Shown in pieces: positions 49,330 to 57,667 of a stretch of DNA of 64,000 bases. The notes beneath the pieces were generated by a model, which saw only the letters and a program-made list of their open reading frames with translations, searched no databases and had not been told where the DNA came from. The stretch comes from Solirubrobacter soli DSM 22325. GTDB lineage: Bacteria > Actinomycetota > Thermoleophilia > Solirubrobacterales > Solirubrobacteraceae. Every line of letters begins with the position of its first letter. Position 1 is the stretch's first letter. The stretch covers positions 1-64,000 of the forward strand of contig NZ_AUIK01000024.1 in NCBI RefSeq assembly GCF_000423665.1. Reading direction: 5' to 3'. A program made the position numbers and the translations under genes.

Positions 49330-49534
49330 TGCGCCCGTCTCGCTCCCCTGAGGCGGGCGCAGGTGTTTAACGACCTAAAGGGGTCAGGCCCCTTTAGGTA
49401 CGGGCCGCTCTGAGGCGGCCCCGACCGCGCGAACCTGAAGGGGCCAGACCCCTGGCTCGCGTGCCCGGCGGCGGCGCGGCGAAACGGGTCGTTAAACACG
49501 TCGCGCCCGGCCTCGCTCCCCTGAGCCCGGGCGC
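49330..49534. repeat. twin C-rich-loop hairpins flanking a 13-bp inverted-repeat core
   Basis: In the 429-bp gap 49235-49663. Hairpin A: TGCGCCCG (49330-49337) with CGGGCGCA (49354-49361). Hairpin E: GCGCCCGG (49503-49510) with CCGGGCGC (49527-49534). Both 16-nt loops contain the identical CTCGCTCCCCTGAG. Between them GTGTTTAACGACC (49363-49375) and GGTCGTTAAACAC (49487-49499) are a perfect inverted repeat. That repeat encloses hairpins B (CCTAAAGGGG/CCCCTTTAGG, 49374-49398), C (GGGCCGC/GCGGCCC, 49402-49421) and D (AGGGG/CCCCT, 49439-49453). No ORF fits. Rest of the gap (49535-49663): nothing recognised. Confidence 0.7.
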
Positions 49535-49663
49535 TTCGTGCTTACTCGGTCGATCCTCCCCAGGATCTCCCTCTCTCTCCTCCTCAACCGCCGGAGCGGC
49601 AAGTTGGCTGGCGGGAAGGTAGCGCGTCAGAGCCCAATGTGCAATTCGTCACGCAGTTTCGTT

Positions 49664-50986
49664 TTAGGACTGGACCTTTGGTTCGGCCTTCGGAAGGTGG
49701 CGTTCGCGGATGCGAACGGCCTCGATCCGGTTCTCGCGAACGGACTCGACGCGGATCGAATATCCGTTGTGCGTGACGGTGTCCCCTCGCTTGGGGAGGC
49801 GCCCCAGCTCGCCGAAGACGAAGCCGCCGACCGAGTTGTAGGCGTCGGAGTCGACGGGCAGCTCGAGGCCGTAGTCGATGAGGTCGGTGATCGCGACGTG
49901 GCCGCGGACGAACCAGTCGCCGTTGGCCAGTCTTCTGACCTCGCCGCCCTGCGGGTCGGTCTCGTCGTCGATCTCGCCGACGACCTCCTCGATGATGTCC
50001 TCGACGGTGACGATGCCGGCAGTACGCCCGTACTCGTCGATGACAACCGCCAGTGACGAGCGCTGGCGTTGGAGGTCGGCCAGGAGGTCGTCGAGCGGCT
50101 TGGTCTCCGGGACGATCGGCACCTCGCGCACGAGCCCGTCGAGCGTCGCCTGCGGGCCTTCGGCCAGCAGCAGCTGCGCGAGCGCGTTGGAGTGCACGAT
50201 GCCCTTGACGCGGTCGCGGTTCTCGTCCTCGGTCACGACCAGGCGGGTGTGGCCGGAGGAGACGCAGCGGCGCAGCGCCGTCTCGACGTCCTCGGACGTG
50301 TCGACGGTGATGACCGCCGGCGCGGGCGTCATCACCTGGCGCGCCTGCTGCTCGTGCAGGTGGAAGACGCCGGTGAGCATGCCCGCCTCGCCCGCGTCCA
50401 GCTTGCCGCCGGTCAGCGACTCCTGGATCAGCACCCGCAGCTCCTCCGGCGTCTCACCCTCGTCGAGCTGCCCGGACGTGCGCACGCCGAGCAGCCGCAG
50501 GATCCCGTTGGAGGCGCTGTTGAGGACCGCGATGAACGGCGAGAAGATCTTCGAGAAGACCAGCAGCGGCCGCGCCACCCGGCGCGCGACCGGCTCGGCC
50601 TTCTGGATCGCGTAGATCTTCGGGACCTGCTCGCCGAACGTGATGTGGATCGACGTCGTGATCAGGTACGCGAGCGTCACCGAGATCGTCGTCGAGACCC
50701 AGTGCGGGACACCCTCCCCGAAGAGGTTCTCGAGCAGCGAGCCGATCGCGGGCTCGCCGAGGAAGCCGAGGCCGAGGGAGGTGAGCGTGATGCCCACCTG
50801 CGCCGCGGACAGGTACCGCGACAGGTCGTCCATCATGTCGACCGCGGTGGCGGCGCCGCGCTTGCCCGCGTCGGCGTCGGTCTGCAGGTGCGCCTTACGG
50901 GAGCGCACGAGGGCGAACTCCGCGGCGACGAAGAACGCGTTGAGGAGAACGAGGACCACGACCGCCAGCAGCAGTAGGGCGATCAT
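49664..50986 (-). CDS. CNNM/HlyC-CorC-family transporter-like protein with CBS domains
   Basis: 440 aa. An N-terminal DUF21/CNNM membrane domain (IALLLLAVVVLVLLNAFFVA; SRKAHLQTDADAGKRG; VTLAYLITTSIHITFGEQVP) is followed by a CBS pair (VMTPAPAVITVDTSEDVETA; DDLLADLQRQRSSLAVVIDE) and a C-terminal CorC_HlyC domain (FVRGHVAITDLIDYGLELPV). Family members handle Mg2+ or Co2+. Start MIALLLLAVV at 50986. Confidence 0.93.
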   Translation of the reverse strand: MIALLLLAVVVLVLLNAFFVAAEFALVRSRKAHLQTDADAGKRGAATAVDMMDDLSRYLSAAQVGITLTSLGLGFLGEPAIGSLLENLFGEGVPHWVSTTISVTLAYLITTSIHITFGEQVPKIYAIQKAEPVARRVARPLLVFSKIFSPFIAVLNSASNGILRLLGVRTSGQLDEGETPEELRVLIQESLTGGKLDAGEAGMLTGVFHLHEQQARQVMTPAPAVITVDTSEDVETALRRCVSSGHTRLVVTEDENRDRVKGIVHSNALAQLLLAEGPQATLDGLVREVPIVPETKPLDDLLADLQRQRSSLAVVIDEYGRTAGIVTVEDIIEEVVGEIDDETDPQGGEVRRLANGDWFVRGHVAITDLIDYGLELPVDSDAYNSVGGFVFGELGRLPKRGDTVTHNGYSIRVESVRENRIEAVRIRERHLPKAEPKVQS

Positions 50987-51023
50987 CGGTCCCCGCTACT
51001 TCGGGGGATGTCGTCGTCGTTCA

Positions 51024-51281
51024 TCAGGGCGACGTGCCGAGGATAGCGTCGATGCGCGCGGCCATCGCACGATCGTTCTCGGTCAATTTCCCCTCGGAGT
51101 GCGTGGTGAGCGTGAGGCGGACCTTGTTCCACCCGTGGACGAGGATGTCCGGGTGGTGGTTGGCCTCCTCGGCCGCGTCGGCGACCTGGTTGACGAAGGC
51201 CATCGCGGCGGCGAAGTCCTTGAACTCGTAGTCGCGGATCAGCGACTCATCCTCCTCCCGCCATACTGAGTGTCCGGCCAT
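51024..51281 (-). CDS. phhB: pterin-4a-carbinolamine dehydratase
   Basis: 85 aa. Core motif ANHHPDILVHGWNKVRLTLT with the catalytic His pair, preceded by YEFKDFAAAMAFVNQVADAA and ending SEGKLTENDRAMAARIDAIL. It recycles oxidised tetrahydropterin or acts as a regulator. The ATG (51279-51281) overlaps the ATG of the divergent gene at 51280, sharing CATG. Slightly shorter than usual at the N-terminus. Confidence 0.88.
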   Translation of the reverse strand: MAGHSVWREEDESLIRDYEFKDFAAAMAFVNQVADAAEEANHHPDILVHGWNKVRLTLTTHSEGKLTENDRAMAARIDAILGTSP

Positions 51282-52164
51282 GCGCATCGTCTCCCTGGTC
51301 CCATCCGCCACCGAGACCCTGTTCGCCCTGGGCCTGGGCGAGCAGGTCGCCGCCGTCACGCACGAGTGCGACTTTCCGGCGGACGCCCGGAATCTACCCA
51401 AGGTCACCCGCGATGTGATCGGCCCGGGTCTGGGTCCCGACGCGATCGACCGCGCCGTGAAGGAGCTCACCGAGCAGGGCCGCTCGATCTACCAGCTCGA
51501 CGGCGTCGGCCTGCGCGACCTCAAGCCGGATCTGATCGTCACGCAGGCCCTGTGCAGCGTCTGCGCGGTCTCCGTCGACGACGTGCGGGCGATCGCGGCC
51601 GAGATGGACCCGGTCCCCGAGATCGTCAGCCTCGACCCGCACACGCTCGGCGAGGTGCTCGGCGACGTGCGCACGCTCGCCCAGGCCACCGGGACCAAGG
51701 ACGCGGGCGTCGACCTCGTCCAGGACGCCGCCGCGCGCATCGACCGCGTGCGGGTCGCGGTCAAGGACGCGCCGCGCCGGCGCGTGGCGATGCTCGAGTG
51801 GCTGGACCCGGTCTTCGTCGGCGGCCACTGGGTACCGCAGCTGATCGAGTACGCGGGCGGGACCGACCTCCTCGGCCTCGCCGGCGAGCCGTCGGAGCAG
51901 CGCTCGTGGGAGGAGGTCGCCGCCGTCAGACCCGAGGTCGTGATCGTGGCGCCGTGCGGCTACGAGGTCGACCGCGCGCTCGAGGAGGCGCGGGCCTACG
52001 AGGACCGCCTGCGCGCGCTCGGCGCCGAGCGGATCGTCATCGCCGACGCCTGCGCGTGGTTCTCCCGCCCCGGGCCGCGGCTGGTCGAGGGGCTGGAGTG
52101 GCTCGGCCACGTCCTGCACCCCGACCTCGTCCCGGCGCCGCCGGGCGGCGTCGTGGAGCTCTAG
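51280..52164 (+). CDS. BtuF-like cobalamin/iron-chelate-binding protein
   Basis: 294 aa. Periplasmic-binding-protein fold of the BtuF/FecB type: RIVSLVPSATETLFALGLGE, CDFPADARNLPKVTR, LKPDLIVTQALCSVCAVSVD, and LEWLDPVFVGGHWVPQLIEY. No signal peptide or lipobox is present, which is unusual for a transport component. Together with the CSVCAVS motif this fits the cytoplasmic cobalamin-binding subgroup. No ABC permease gene is adjacent. Confidence 0.85.
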   Translation: MRIVSLVPSATETLFALGLGEQVAAVTHECDFPADARNLPKVTRDVIGPGLGPDAIDRAVKELTEQGRSIYQLDGVGLRDLKPDLIVTQALCSVCAVSVDDVRAIAAEMDPVPEIVSLDPHTLGEVLGDVRTLAQATGTKDAGVDLVQDAAARIDRVRVAVKDAPRRRVAMLEWLDPVFVGGHWVPQLIEYAGGTDLLGLAGEPSEQRSWEEVAAVRPEVVIVAPCGYEVDRALEEARAYEDRLRALGAERIVIADACAWFSRPGPRLVEGLEWLGHVLHPDLVPAPPGGVVEL

Positions 52165-52958
52165 AAGCCGGCGGTCACGGGCGACGCGAGCACCGCCGCC
52201 GCCACACCCGCCGCGATCCCCACGACCGCGCACGCCACCACCGCGGGCCCGGTCGACTTCTGCCGTCGCATCGCCAGCTGCTCGACGAAGAAGGTCGAGA
52301 TCAGGCCGCCGACGAAGCCGCCGACGTGGCCGCCGAGCGAGATGCCCGGCAGCGTGACGGTCAGCGCGAAGTTGAGCACCAGGATCGGGACCAGCCCGGA
52401 CTGGATCAGGCTGATGTTGCGGTTGCGGGCCATCACGATCGCTGCGCCGAGCAGGCCGTAGATCGCGCCGGACGCGCCGAGCGTCGCCTCGTCGTTGGAG
52501 AGGATGATCACGCCGAGCGAGCCCGCGAGCAGCGACGCCATGTAGATGCCCAGGAAGCGCGCGTGCCCGAGCGCCGGCTCGATCATCCGGCCGAGCCAGT
52601 ACAGCGAGAGCATGTTGAGCAGGATGTGCGTGATCTCGACGTGCAGGAAGCCCGACGTGATCAGCCGCCAGTAGTCGCCGTCGGCCACCGCCGGCCCGAA
52701 GAGGATCAGGTTGTTCTGCGCCGAGATGCTGCTGCGGGCGCCGAAGAAGATCGCCACGTTGAGCGCGATCAGCACGTAGGTCACGATCGGCTCGACCGCG
52801 ACCGACTGCAGCGAGCGCGTCTGGGTCTTCTGGCGCGCGCAGTCCGGGCAGCGCATGCCGACCGGCGTCGCGGTCATGCAGTCGGGGCAGATCGGGTTGC
52901 CGCAGTTCGAGCAGGACACGCCCGTCTCGCGGCTCGGGTGGCGGTAGCAAGTGGCCAT
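52161..52958 (-). CDS. rhomboid-family intramembrane serine protease with N-terminal zinc ribbon
   Basis: 265 aa. N-terminal B-box-like zinc-binding stretch (CYRHPSRETGVSCSNCGNPI, CPDCMTATPVGMRCPDC), then six or more membrane helices. The catalytic Ser is in LGASGAIYGLLGA, the His in SLGGHVGGFVGGL, and the structural HxxxN in EITHILLNMLSLYWLG. Substrate unknown. Its stop overlaps the convergent BtuF-like gene by 4 bp. Confidence 0.93.
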   Translation of the reverse strand: MATCYRHPSRETGVSCSNCGNPICPDCMTATPVGMRCPDCARQKTQTRSLQSVAVEPIVTYVLIALNVAIFFGARSSISAQNNLILFGPAVADGDYWRLITSGFLHVEITHILLNMLSLYWLGRMIEPALGHARFLGIYMASLLAGSLGVIILSNDEATLGASGAIYGLLGAAIVMARNRNISLIQSGLVPILVLNFALTVTLPGISLGGHVGGFVGGLISTFFVEQLAMRRQKSTGPAVVACAVVGIAAGVAAAVLASPVTAGF

Positions 52959-52996
52959 TCGAGCCGCGACGATAGCGACGGATTCTTTAGGAATGT

Positions 52997-53770
52997 TCAG
53001 AGCGAGCGCTGGTACACGCCGAACGCGCGGGTGGCGAGGAACGCCGCCAGCGCCGTCAGCGCGCCGAGCAGGCCGAGCCGGAGCCCGACGAGCCCCCAGT
53101 CGAAGGACTGCGAGGTCGCGTTGCGCGCCGCGGTGGCGGCCCAGTCGACCGGGTTGAACTTGGCGACGGTGCCGATCCATCCGGGCGCGAGGCTCAACTG
53201 CATCAGCGCACCCGAGAGGAACGTCAGCGGAAGCAGCAGTGCGCTGACCGCGCCGATCAGCGACTCGCGCTGGCCGGTCAGGATGCCGAGGGCGTTCGAG
53301 AACGACGCGAAGATCGCCGCCAGCAGCGCGGCCACGAGCAGCAGCACGAGCACGCCACCCACGCCGTTGGTGTAGTGCGCGCCGAGCAGCAGCGCCAGCA
53401 GGACGATCAGCAGCGTCTGCAGCACCACCGAGATCACCGACTGGGCGACGCTGCCGAGGTTGAACGCGCCGCGCCACGCGGGCGCGACCAGCATGCGATC
53501 CATGACGCCCGAGTTCATGTCCTCGATGAAGCCCATGCCGGTCCAGCCGGCGCTCGAGACCGCGAGCATCACGACCACGCCGGGCGTCAGGTAGTCGATG
53601 TAGGAGGTGCCGTCGAAACCCGGGATCTGGGTGACGGCCTTGAACAGCGCGCCGAACAGCAGCAGCCAGATCAGCGGCTGGATCAGCGTGATCATGATGA
53701 AGGCGGGCTGGCGCAGCAGCACGCGCAGGTAGCGCAGGGCGACCTGCCAGGTCTGGCGGAGTCCGGTCAT
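52997..53770 (-). CDS. ABC-2 type transporter permease (DrrB-like)
   Basis: 257 aa, about six transmembrane helices: PAFIMITLIQPLIWLLLFGA, YLTPGVVVMLAVSSAGWTGM, FIEDMNSGVMDRMLVAPA (the ABC-2 signature) and LLLPLTFLSGALMQLSLAPG. Forms an exporter with the ATPase encoded just upstream (4-bp overlap). DrrAB-type pumps export drugs or lipids; cargo unknown. Confidence 0.92.
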   Translation of the reverse strand: MTGLRQTWQVALRYLRVLLRQPAFIMITLIQPLIWLLLFGALFKAVTQIPGFDGTSYIDYLTPGVVVMLAVSSAGWTGMGFIEDMNSGVMDRMLVAPAWRGAFNLGSVAQSVISVVLQTLLIVLLALLLGAHYTNGVGGVLVLLLVAALLAAIFASFSNALGILTGQRESLIGAVSALLLPLTFLSGALMQLSLAPGWIGTVAKFNPVDWAATAARNATSQSFDWGLVGLRLGLLGALTALAAFLATRAFGVYQRSL

Positions 53771-54717
53771 GACACGTAAGCCCTTCCCGCGTGGCGGAGG
53801 TAGACGTCGTCGAGCGAGGGGCGCGCGAGGGTGACGCTCGCGGCCCGCACCCCGACGGCCTCGAGCGCGGCCAGCACGGCGGGGATCGCGGCCGCGCCGT
53901 TCGCCGCGCGGGCGCGGACGGTGTGCCCGTCGATCAGCACGTCGCCGAGGCCGTGGACGCGTTCGAGCGCGAGCTGCGCCGTCCCGCCGTCGTCACCGGC
54001 CAGCTCCACGTGCACGGCGTCGCCTTCCAGCTCGGCCTTGAGCTCGTCCGGCGTGCCGCGGGCGACGATCCGGCCCCGGTCGACGATCGCCAGCTGCGAG
54101 GCCAGCCGGTCGGCCTCCTCGAGGTAGTGGGTGGTGAGCAGGATCGTCATCCGTTCCTCGCGCGCGAGCCGCTCGATCTCGGCCCACATCAGCGCCCGCG
54201 CCTCGGGGTCCAGGCCCGTGGTGGGCTCGTCGAGGAAGAGCACCTGCGGGCGGTGGATCAGCCCGAGCGCGACGTCCAGCCGCCGCTGCATGCCGCCCGA
54301 GTAGTGCTTGACCTGGCGGTCGGCCGCGTCGGCGAGGTCGAAGCGCTCGAGCGCCTCGGCGGCACGCCGGCGCCCGTCCGCGATCCCGTAGAGCTCCGCC
54401 TGCAGGATCAGGTTCTCGCGCCCCGTGGCGTCCATGTCGCAGCCGTGCTTCTGGCCGACGACGCCGATCGCGCGGCGCACCTTCACGGGCTCGCGCAGGA
54501 CGTCGAGGCCCGCCACGCGCGCGGTCCCGCCGTCGGGCCGGCTGAGCGTCGTGAGGATGCGGACGGTCGTGGATTTGCCGGCGCCGTTGGGCCCAAGGAG
54601 GCCGAACACCGTGCCGGTCTCGACGTGGATGTCCAGGCCGTCGAGCGCCTGTACCTCGCCGTATCGCTTGACGAGACCGGTGGCCTCGATCGCGTTCTCG
54701 AACACTGTTTGAGTCAT
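53767..54717 (-). CDS. ABC transporter ATP-binding protein (DrrA-like)
   Basis: 316 aa. Walker A GLLGPNGAGKSTTVRIL, signature HYSGGMQRRLDVALGL, Walker B VLFLDEPTTGLDPEARALMW and H-loop LTTHYLEEADRL. The C-terminal region (SVTLARPSLDDVYLRHAG) is typical of daunorubicin-resistance-type ATPases. ATG 54717 lies within the operator array shared with the divergent TetR gene, so the pump is probably repressed by it. Confidence 0.94.
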   Translation of the reverse strand: MTQTVFENAIEATGLVKRYGEVQALDGLDIHVETGTVFGLLGPNGAGKSTTVRILTTLSRPDGGTARVAGLDVLREPVKVRRAIGVVGQKHGCDMDATGRENLILQAELYGIADGRRRAAEALERFDLADAADRQVKHYSGGMQRRLDVALGLIHRPQVLFLDEPTTGLDPEARALMWAEIERLAREERMTILLTTHYLEEADRLASQLAIVDRGRIVARGTPDELKAELEGDAVHVELAGDDGGTAQLALERVHGLGDVLIDGHTVRARAANGAAAIPAVLAALEAVGVRAASVTLARPSLDDVYLRHAGRAYVS

Positions 54718-54750
54718 CTCGAACAGTGTTCTACTCCGGTACACTGTTCG
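54700..54750. promoter_or_regulatory. three tandem TetR-type operator sites
   Basis: Three related palindromes: GAACACTGTTT (54700-54710), GAACAGTGTTC (54721-54731, perfect) and TACACTGTTCG (54740-54750), with centres about 19-21 bp apart, two helical turns. They fill the region between the ABC ATPase ATG and the tetR ATG and include a TACACT -10-like box for tetR. Confidence 0.65.
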
Positions 54751-54755
54751 TGTCA

Positions 54756-55463
54756 ATGCCCGACGTACCTGAACCTCCGTGGTGGCGGCGCCGATCGGCG
54801 CCCGCCCGCGACAAGAAGCCACTGACCCGCGAGCTGATCGTCGACGCGGCGCTGGCGCTGCTCGAGCGCGACGGCCTGCAGGGCCTCTCGATGCGCCGGC
54901 TGGCGCAGGAGCTGGGCTCCGGCGCGGCGTCCCTCTACTGGCACGTGGGCGACAAGGAGGAGCTCCTCGGCCTGCTGCTGGACCGGATCGTCGGCGAGGC
55001 CCGGCCGCCCGAGCCCGACCCGGAGAACTGGCAGGGCGCGGTCAAGGAGCTCGCCCGCGCGACCCGCAGGCACCTGTCCGAGCGCCGCGACGCCGCCCAG
55101 CTCTCGCTCGGCCGCGTCCCCACCGGGCCGAACTCGCTCCCGGTGCTCGAGCGCAACCTGGCGGTGCTGGCCGCGTCGGGCCTACCGCCGCACGTGATCG
55201 CCTACGCGGCGGACATGTTCGCCCTCTACGTGGGCGCCTTCGCCTACGAGGAGAGCCTCTCCCACGAGGGCCAGGCGACGCCGGAGCAGATCGGCGAGTA
55301 CTTCCGTTCGCTGCCGCCGGACCAGTTCCCCACGCTCAACCGGCTCGCCGACGAGCTCGTCGCGGGCGACGTCGACGCGCGCTTCGAGTTCGCGATCGAA
55401 CTGCTCGTCCGCGGACTCGAAGCGATGGGTTCAGGTGAGGGAGGCGGTGAGGACCGGAGCTGA
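54756..55463 (+). CDS. TetR-family transcriptional regulator
   Basis: 235 aa. N-terminal helix-turn-helix: TRELIVDAALALLERDGLQG then MRRLAQELGSGAASLYWHVG and DKEELLGLLLD. The C-terminal TetR_C_1-like domain is helical (ALYVGAFAYEESLSHEGQAT). Divergent from the ABC exporter, with three operator repeats between: a standard local repressor of an efflux pump. The 3' end overlaps the convergent anti-sigma gene by 33 bp. Confidence 0.92.
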   Translation: MPDVPEPPWWRRRSAPARDKKPLTRELIVDAALALLERDGLQGLSMRRLAQELGSGAASLYWHVGDKEELLGLLLDRIVGEARPPEPDPENWQGAVKELARATRRHLSERRDAAQLSLGRVPTGPNSLPVLERNLAVLAASGLPPHVIAYAADMFALYVGAFAYEESLSHEGQATPEQIGEYFRSLPPDQFPTLNRLADELVAGDVDARFEFAIELLVRGLEAMGSGEGGGEDRS

Positions 55464-56156
55464 GGTCGGAGCGGGCGAACCGCCCACGGGCTCGGTGTTG
55501 ACCAGGACGGCCTTCACGTTGGACATGTCGCCGGGCATGCTGGCGGTCGCCGAGCCGTCGCGGCCCGGCGTGAAGAACGCCGACGTCGGCTCCACCGCGC
55601 CGTCCTTGCGCTGGATCCAGACCATGTAGGTCTTGCCCGCGGCGGCCGGCGGGAGCCCGTTGGCGGTCAGCGTCGCGCCGTCGTCGCCCACCTCGAGCTG
55701 TGCGGAGGCCTGCTGGATCGTCGACTCGAACGGGACCGTGCGCAGGTCCGAGCCGCCCGACACCAGCACGCCGAACGCGATGCCGGCGACGAGCAGGGCG
55801 CACGCGAGCAGCCCCAGGGCGGGGCGTCCGAGCGCGATCGCGCCCCCGCCGAACCAGCGGCGGCGCTCCTTCTTCTTCGGCGCCGGCGCGGCGGCACGGT
55901 CCGGCTTGGCGGCGGACGCGAGCAGCGCCGCCTCGCGCTCGACCTCGGCCATGATCCGCGCCTTCAAGGCGGGCGGCGGCACCATCGGCGGCGGCGAGAC
56001 CGGCAGCGCCTCGGCGGCCACGCGCAGCTCGCTCACCTCCGCCCGGCACTCCGGGCAGGTCGCGAGGTGCGACTCGTAGTCGCGCGTCTCGTCGTCCGAG
56101 AGGGCATTCAGGACGTAGCTTCCCGCCGCGTCTTCCCAGCGCTCGTGATCCGTCAT
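55431..56156 (-). CDS. anti-sigma factor (RskA-like, zinc-binding N-terminus)
   Basis: 241 aa. N-terminal ASD/ZAS domain with YESHLATCPECRAEV (HxxxCxxC), an Ala/Lys-rich linker, one transmembrane helix (ALGLLACALLVAGIAFGVLV) and an extracytoplasmic RskA domain (GKTYMVWIQRKDGAVEPTSA and GSATASMPGDMSNVKAVLV). The ATG overlaps the ECF sigma stop (ATGA). Probably releases the sigma factor after regulated proteolysis, as RskA/SigK does. Confidence 0.92.
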   Translation of the reverse strand: MTDHERWEDAAGSYVLNALSDDETRDYESHLATCPECRAEVSELRVAAEALPVSPPPMVPPPALKARIMAEVEREAALLASAAKPDRAAAPAPKKKERRRWFGGGAIALGRPALGLLACALLVAGIAFGVLVSGGSDLRTVPFESTIQQASAQLEVGDDGATLTANGLPPAAAGKTYMVWIQRKDGAVEPTSAFFTPGRDGSATASMPGDMSNVKAVLVNTEPVGGSPAPTSAPVLTASLT

Positions 56157-56719
56157 CCGACCGCTCCCTGCGCGAGCACTTCACGCATCTTCTTCAAACC
56201 CAGGCGCATGCGCCCCTTCACTGTGCCGATCGGCGCCTCGAGCATCTCGGCTATCTCCACGTGCGTGAACCCGCCGAAGTAGGCGAGCTCGATGACCTTC
56301 AACTGATCGGACGGCAGGATGTCCATCGCGTTGCGCACGATGGCGGCCTCGTCGCGCCGGGCGACGTCCTCCTCGACGCGGTCGGGCGCCTCCAGCCGCT
56401 CGGCCGCCGTCTCGTCGTCGGAACGTCGCTTGGAATGGACGGACGCCCGCCGGAGCGCGTCGATCGCCCGGTGGTGCACGATCCCGAGGATCCAGGTGCG
56501 CACGGAGCCGCGGACGCGGTCGTAGTGGGCGCCGCTGCGCCAGAGGTTCAGGAACGCCTCCTGCGTCACGTCCTCGGCGAGCGATCGCGCGCCCACCATC
56601 CGGTAGGCGAGCGAGTAGGCGGCCCCGGAGTGGCGCTCGTAGATCGTCTCGAACGCGCGGGCATCACCCCTCGCCATCAGCGGGATGAGGTCTTCATCGG
56701 CGAGTGCGCGGACGTCCAT
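56153..56719 (-). CDS. ECF RNA polymerase sigma factor (SigK-like)
   Basis: 188 aa. Region 2 FETIYERHSGAAYSLAYRMV and DVTQEAFLNLWRSG, then region 4 LKVIELAYFGGFTHVEIAEM with LEAPIGTVKGRMRLGLKKM. Paired with the RskA-like anti-sigma gene downstream by a 4-bp overlap. Start MDVRALADEDLIPLM. Confidence 0.94.
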   Translation of the reverse strand: MDVRALADEDLIPLMARGDARAFETIYERHSGAAYSLAYRMVGARSLAEDVTQEAFLNLWRSGAHYDRVRGSVRTWILGIVHHRAIDALRRASVHSKRRSDDETAAERLEAPDRVEEDVARRDEAAIVRNAMDILPSDQLKVIELAYFGGFTHVEIAEMLEAPIGTVKGRMRLGLKKMREVLAQGAVG

Positions 56720-56752
56720 TGCACGTCTCTTCGCATCCGCCGACGGTTCGGA

Positions 56753-57130
56753 TCACCGATCCGGCGTCAATTCGCTGAAGACCTTCAGCGCCTCGCGCGC
56801 CGCGTCGCGCATCGTGCGCGCTGCGAGGTCGCGGACGCCCTTGGACTGGGCGCGCCGCTTGTGCCGGCGCCGCTGCGTCCGCAGCAGAACGAGGCCGACC
56901 GCGGCGCCGCTGCCGAGCACGACGGCCGTCGCCGGGCCGAGCGTTGCCCGCGGCCAGTTGCGCGGGTCCTTGATCGCCTCGATCTCCCACGACTCGAGCT
57001 CGTCGGCGGCCAGCTCGACGATGTTGTCGAGGGTCGTCTCCAGCCGCTGCTGCAGATGGATCGGCGGGTCGACCGGCTGCAGCGCCGCACGCAGGCGCCG
57101 CTCCAGGTCCTCGAAAGTGCTGTCAGCCAT
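56753..57130 (-). CDS. single-pass membrane protein coupled to an ECF sigma gene
   Basis: 125 aa. N-terminal cytoplasmic helix region (FEDLERRLRAALQPVDPPIH), one transmembrane helix (ATAVVLGSGAAVGLVLL), then a very basic stretch (RTQRRRHKRRAQSK). It overlaps the upstream ECF sigma gene by 8 bp. Position suggests an anti-sigma factor, but no zinc motif is present, so this is inference from context. Confidence 0.72.
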   Translation of the reverse strand: MADSTFEDLERRLRAALQPVDPPIHLQQRLETTLDNIVELAADELESWEIEAIKDPRNWPRATLGPATAVVLGSGAAVGLVLLRTQRRRHKRRAQSKGVRDLAARTMRDAAREALKVFSELTPDR

Positions 57131-57656
57131 TTCCGTTCATGTCCGCTTGGACGATGTCCTCCAACTGGCGGATCGCACGGTGCAGCAACACCTTGGTCGC
57201 GCCGTCGGTGCGATCGAGGGCGCGGGCGATCTCGCGGTTGTCCATGCCGAGCGCGAAGCGCATGATCAGCGCCTCGCGGCGGTCGTCGGGCAGTTGCTGG
57301 ACGCCGCGCAGGATGCGGGCGAGGTCGTCACGATCCTCCACCAGCCCTTCGGTCGTGTGCGGCGCGGAGAGCGCGCCCGCGTCGTCGATGTTCGTCTGCG
57401 GCCGTCGCGAGCGGTCGCGGTAGTAGTTGGCCGCGAGGTTGTGGGCGATGCGGATCAGCCATGGGCGCAGCGGGCGCCCCTTGGATTCCTCCTGGGCGCG
57501 CGCGAAGTGCCGGTACGCCTGCAGGAACGTCTGCTCGGTCAGGTCCTCCGCGTCGTGGTGATTGCCCACGCGGTAGTACGCGTACGAGTAGACGTCCTTC
57601 AGGTGCGCCTTGTAGAGCTCGCTGAAGTCGGCGTCGAGCTTGGCCTTGTCCGCCAT
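57123..57656 (-). CDS. ECF RNA polymerase sigma factor
   Basis: 177 aa. Region 2 FSELYKAHLKDVYSYAYYRV and DLTEQTFLQAYRHFARA, region 4 LPDDRREALIMRFALGMDNR then EIARALDRTDGATKVLLHRA. ATG 57656 gives the usual start (MADKAKLDADF). It lies 11 bp downstream of the acyltransferase fusion gene and overlaps the small membrane protein gene, its likely partner. Confidence 0.93.
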   Translation of the reverse strand: MADKAKLDADFSELYKAHLKDVYSYAYYRVGNHHDAEDLTEQTFLQAYRHFARAQEESKGRPLRPWLIRIAHNLAANYYRDRSRRPQTNIDDAGALSAPHTTEGLVEDRDDLARILRGVQQLPDDRREALIMRFALGMDNREIARALDRTDGATKVLLHRAIRQLEDIVQADMNGNG

Positions 57657-57667
57657 GCAGCATGGAA

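Noticed and set aside
49330..49534. Direct assignment to the 6C RNA family
   Set aside because: The loops have only four consecutive C residues and I cannot verify the family consensus from memory; left as an unidentified element.
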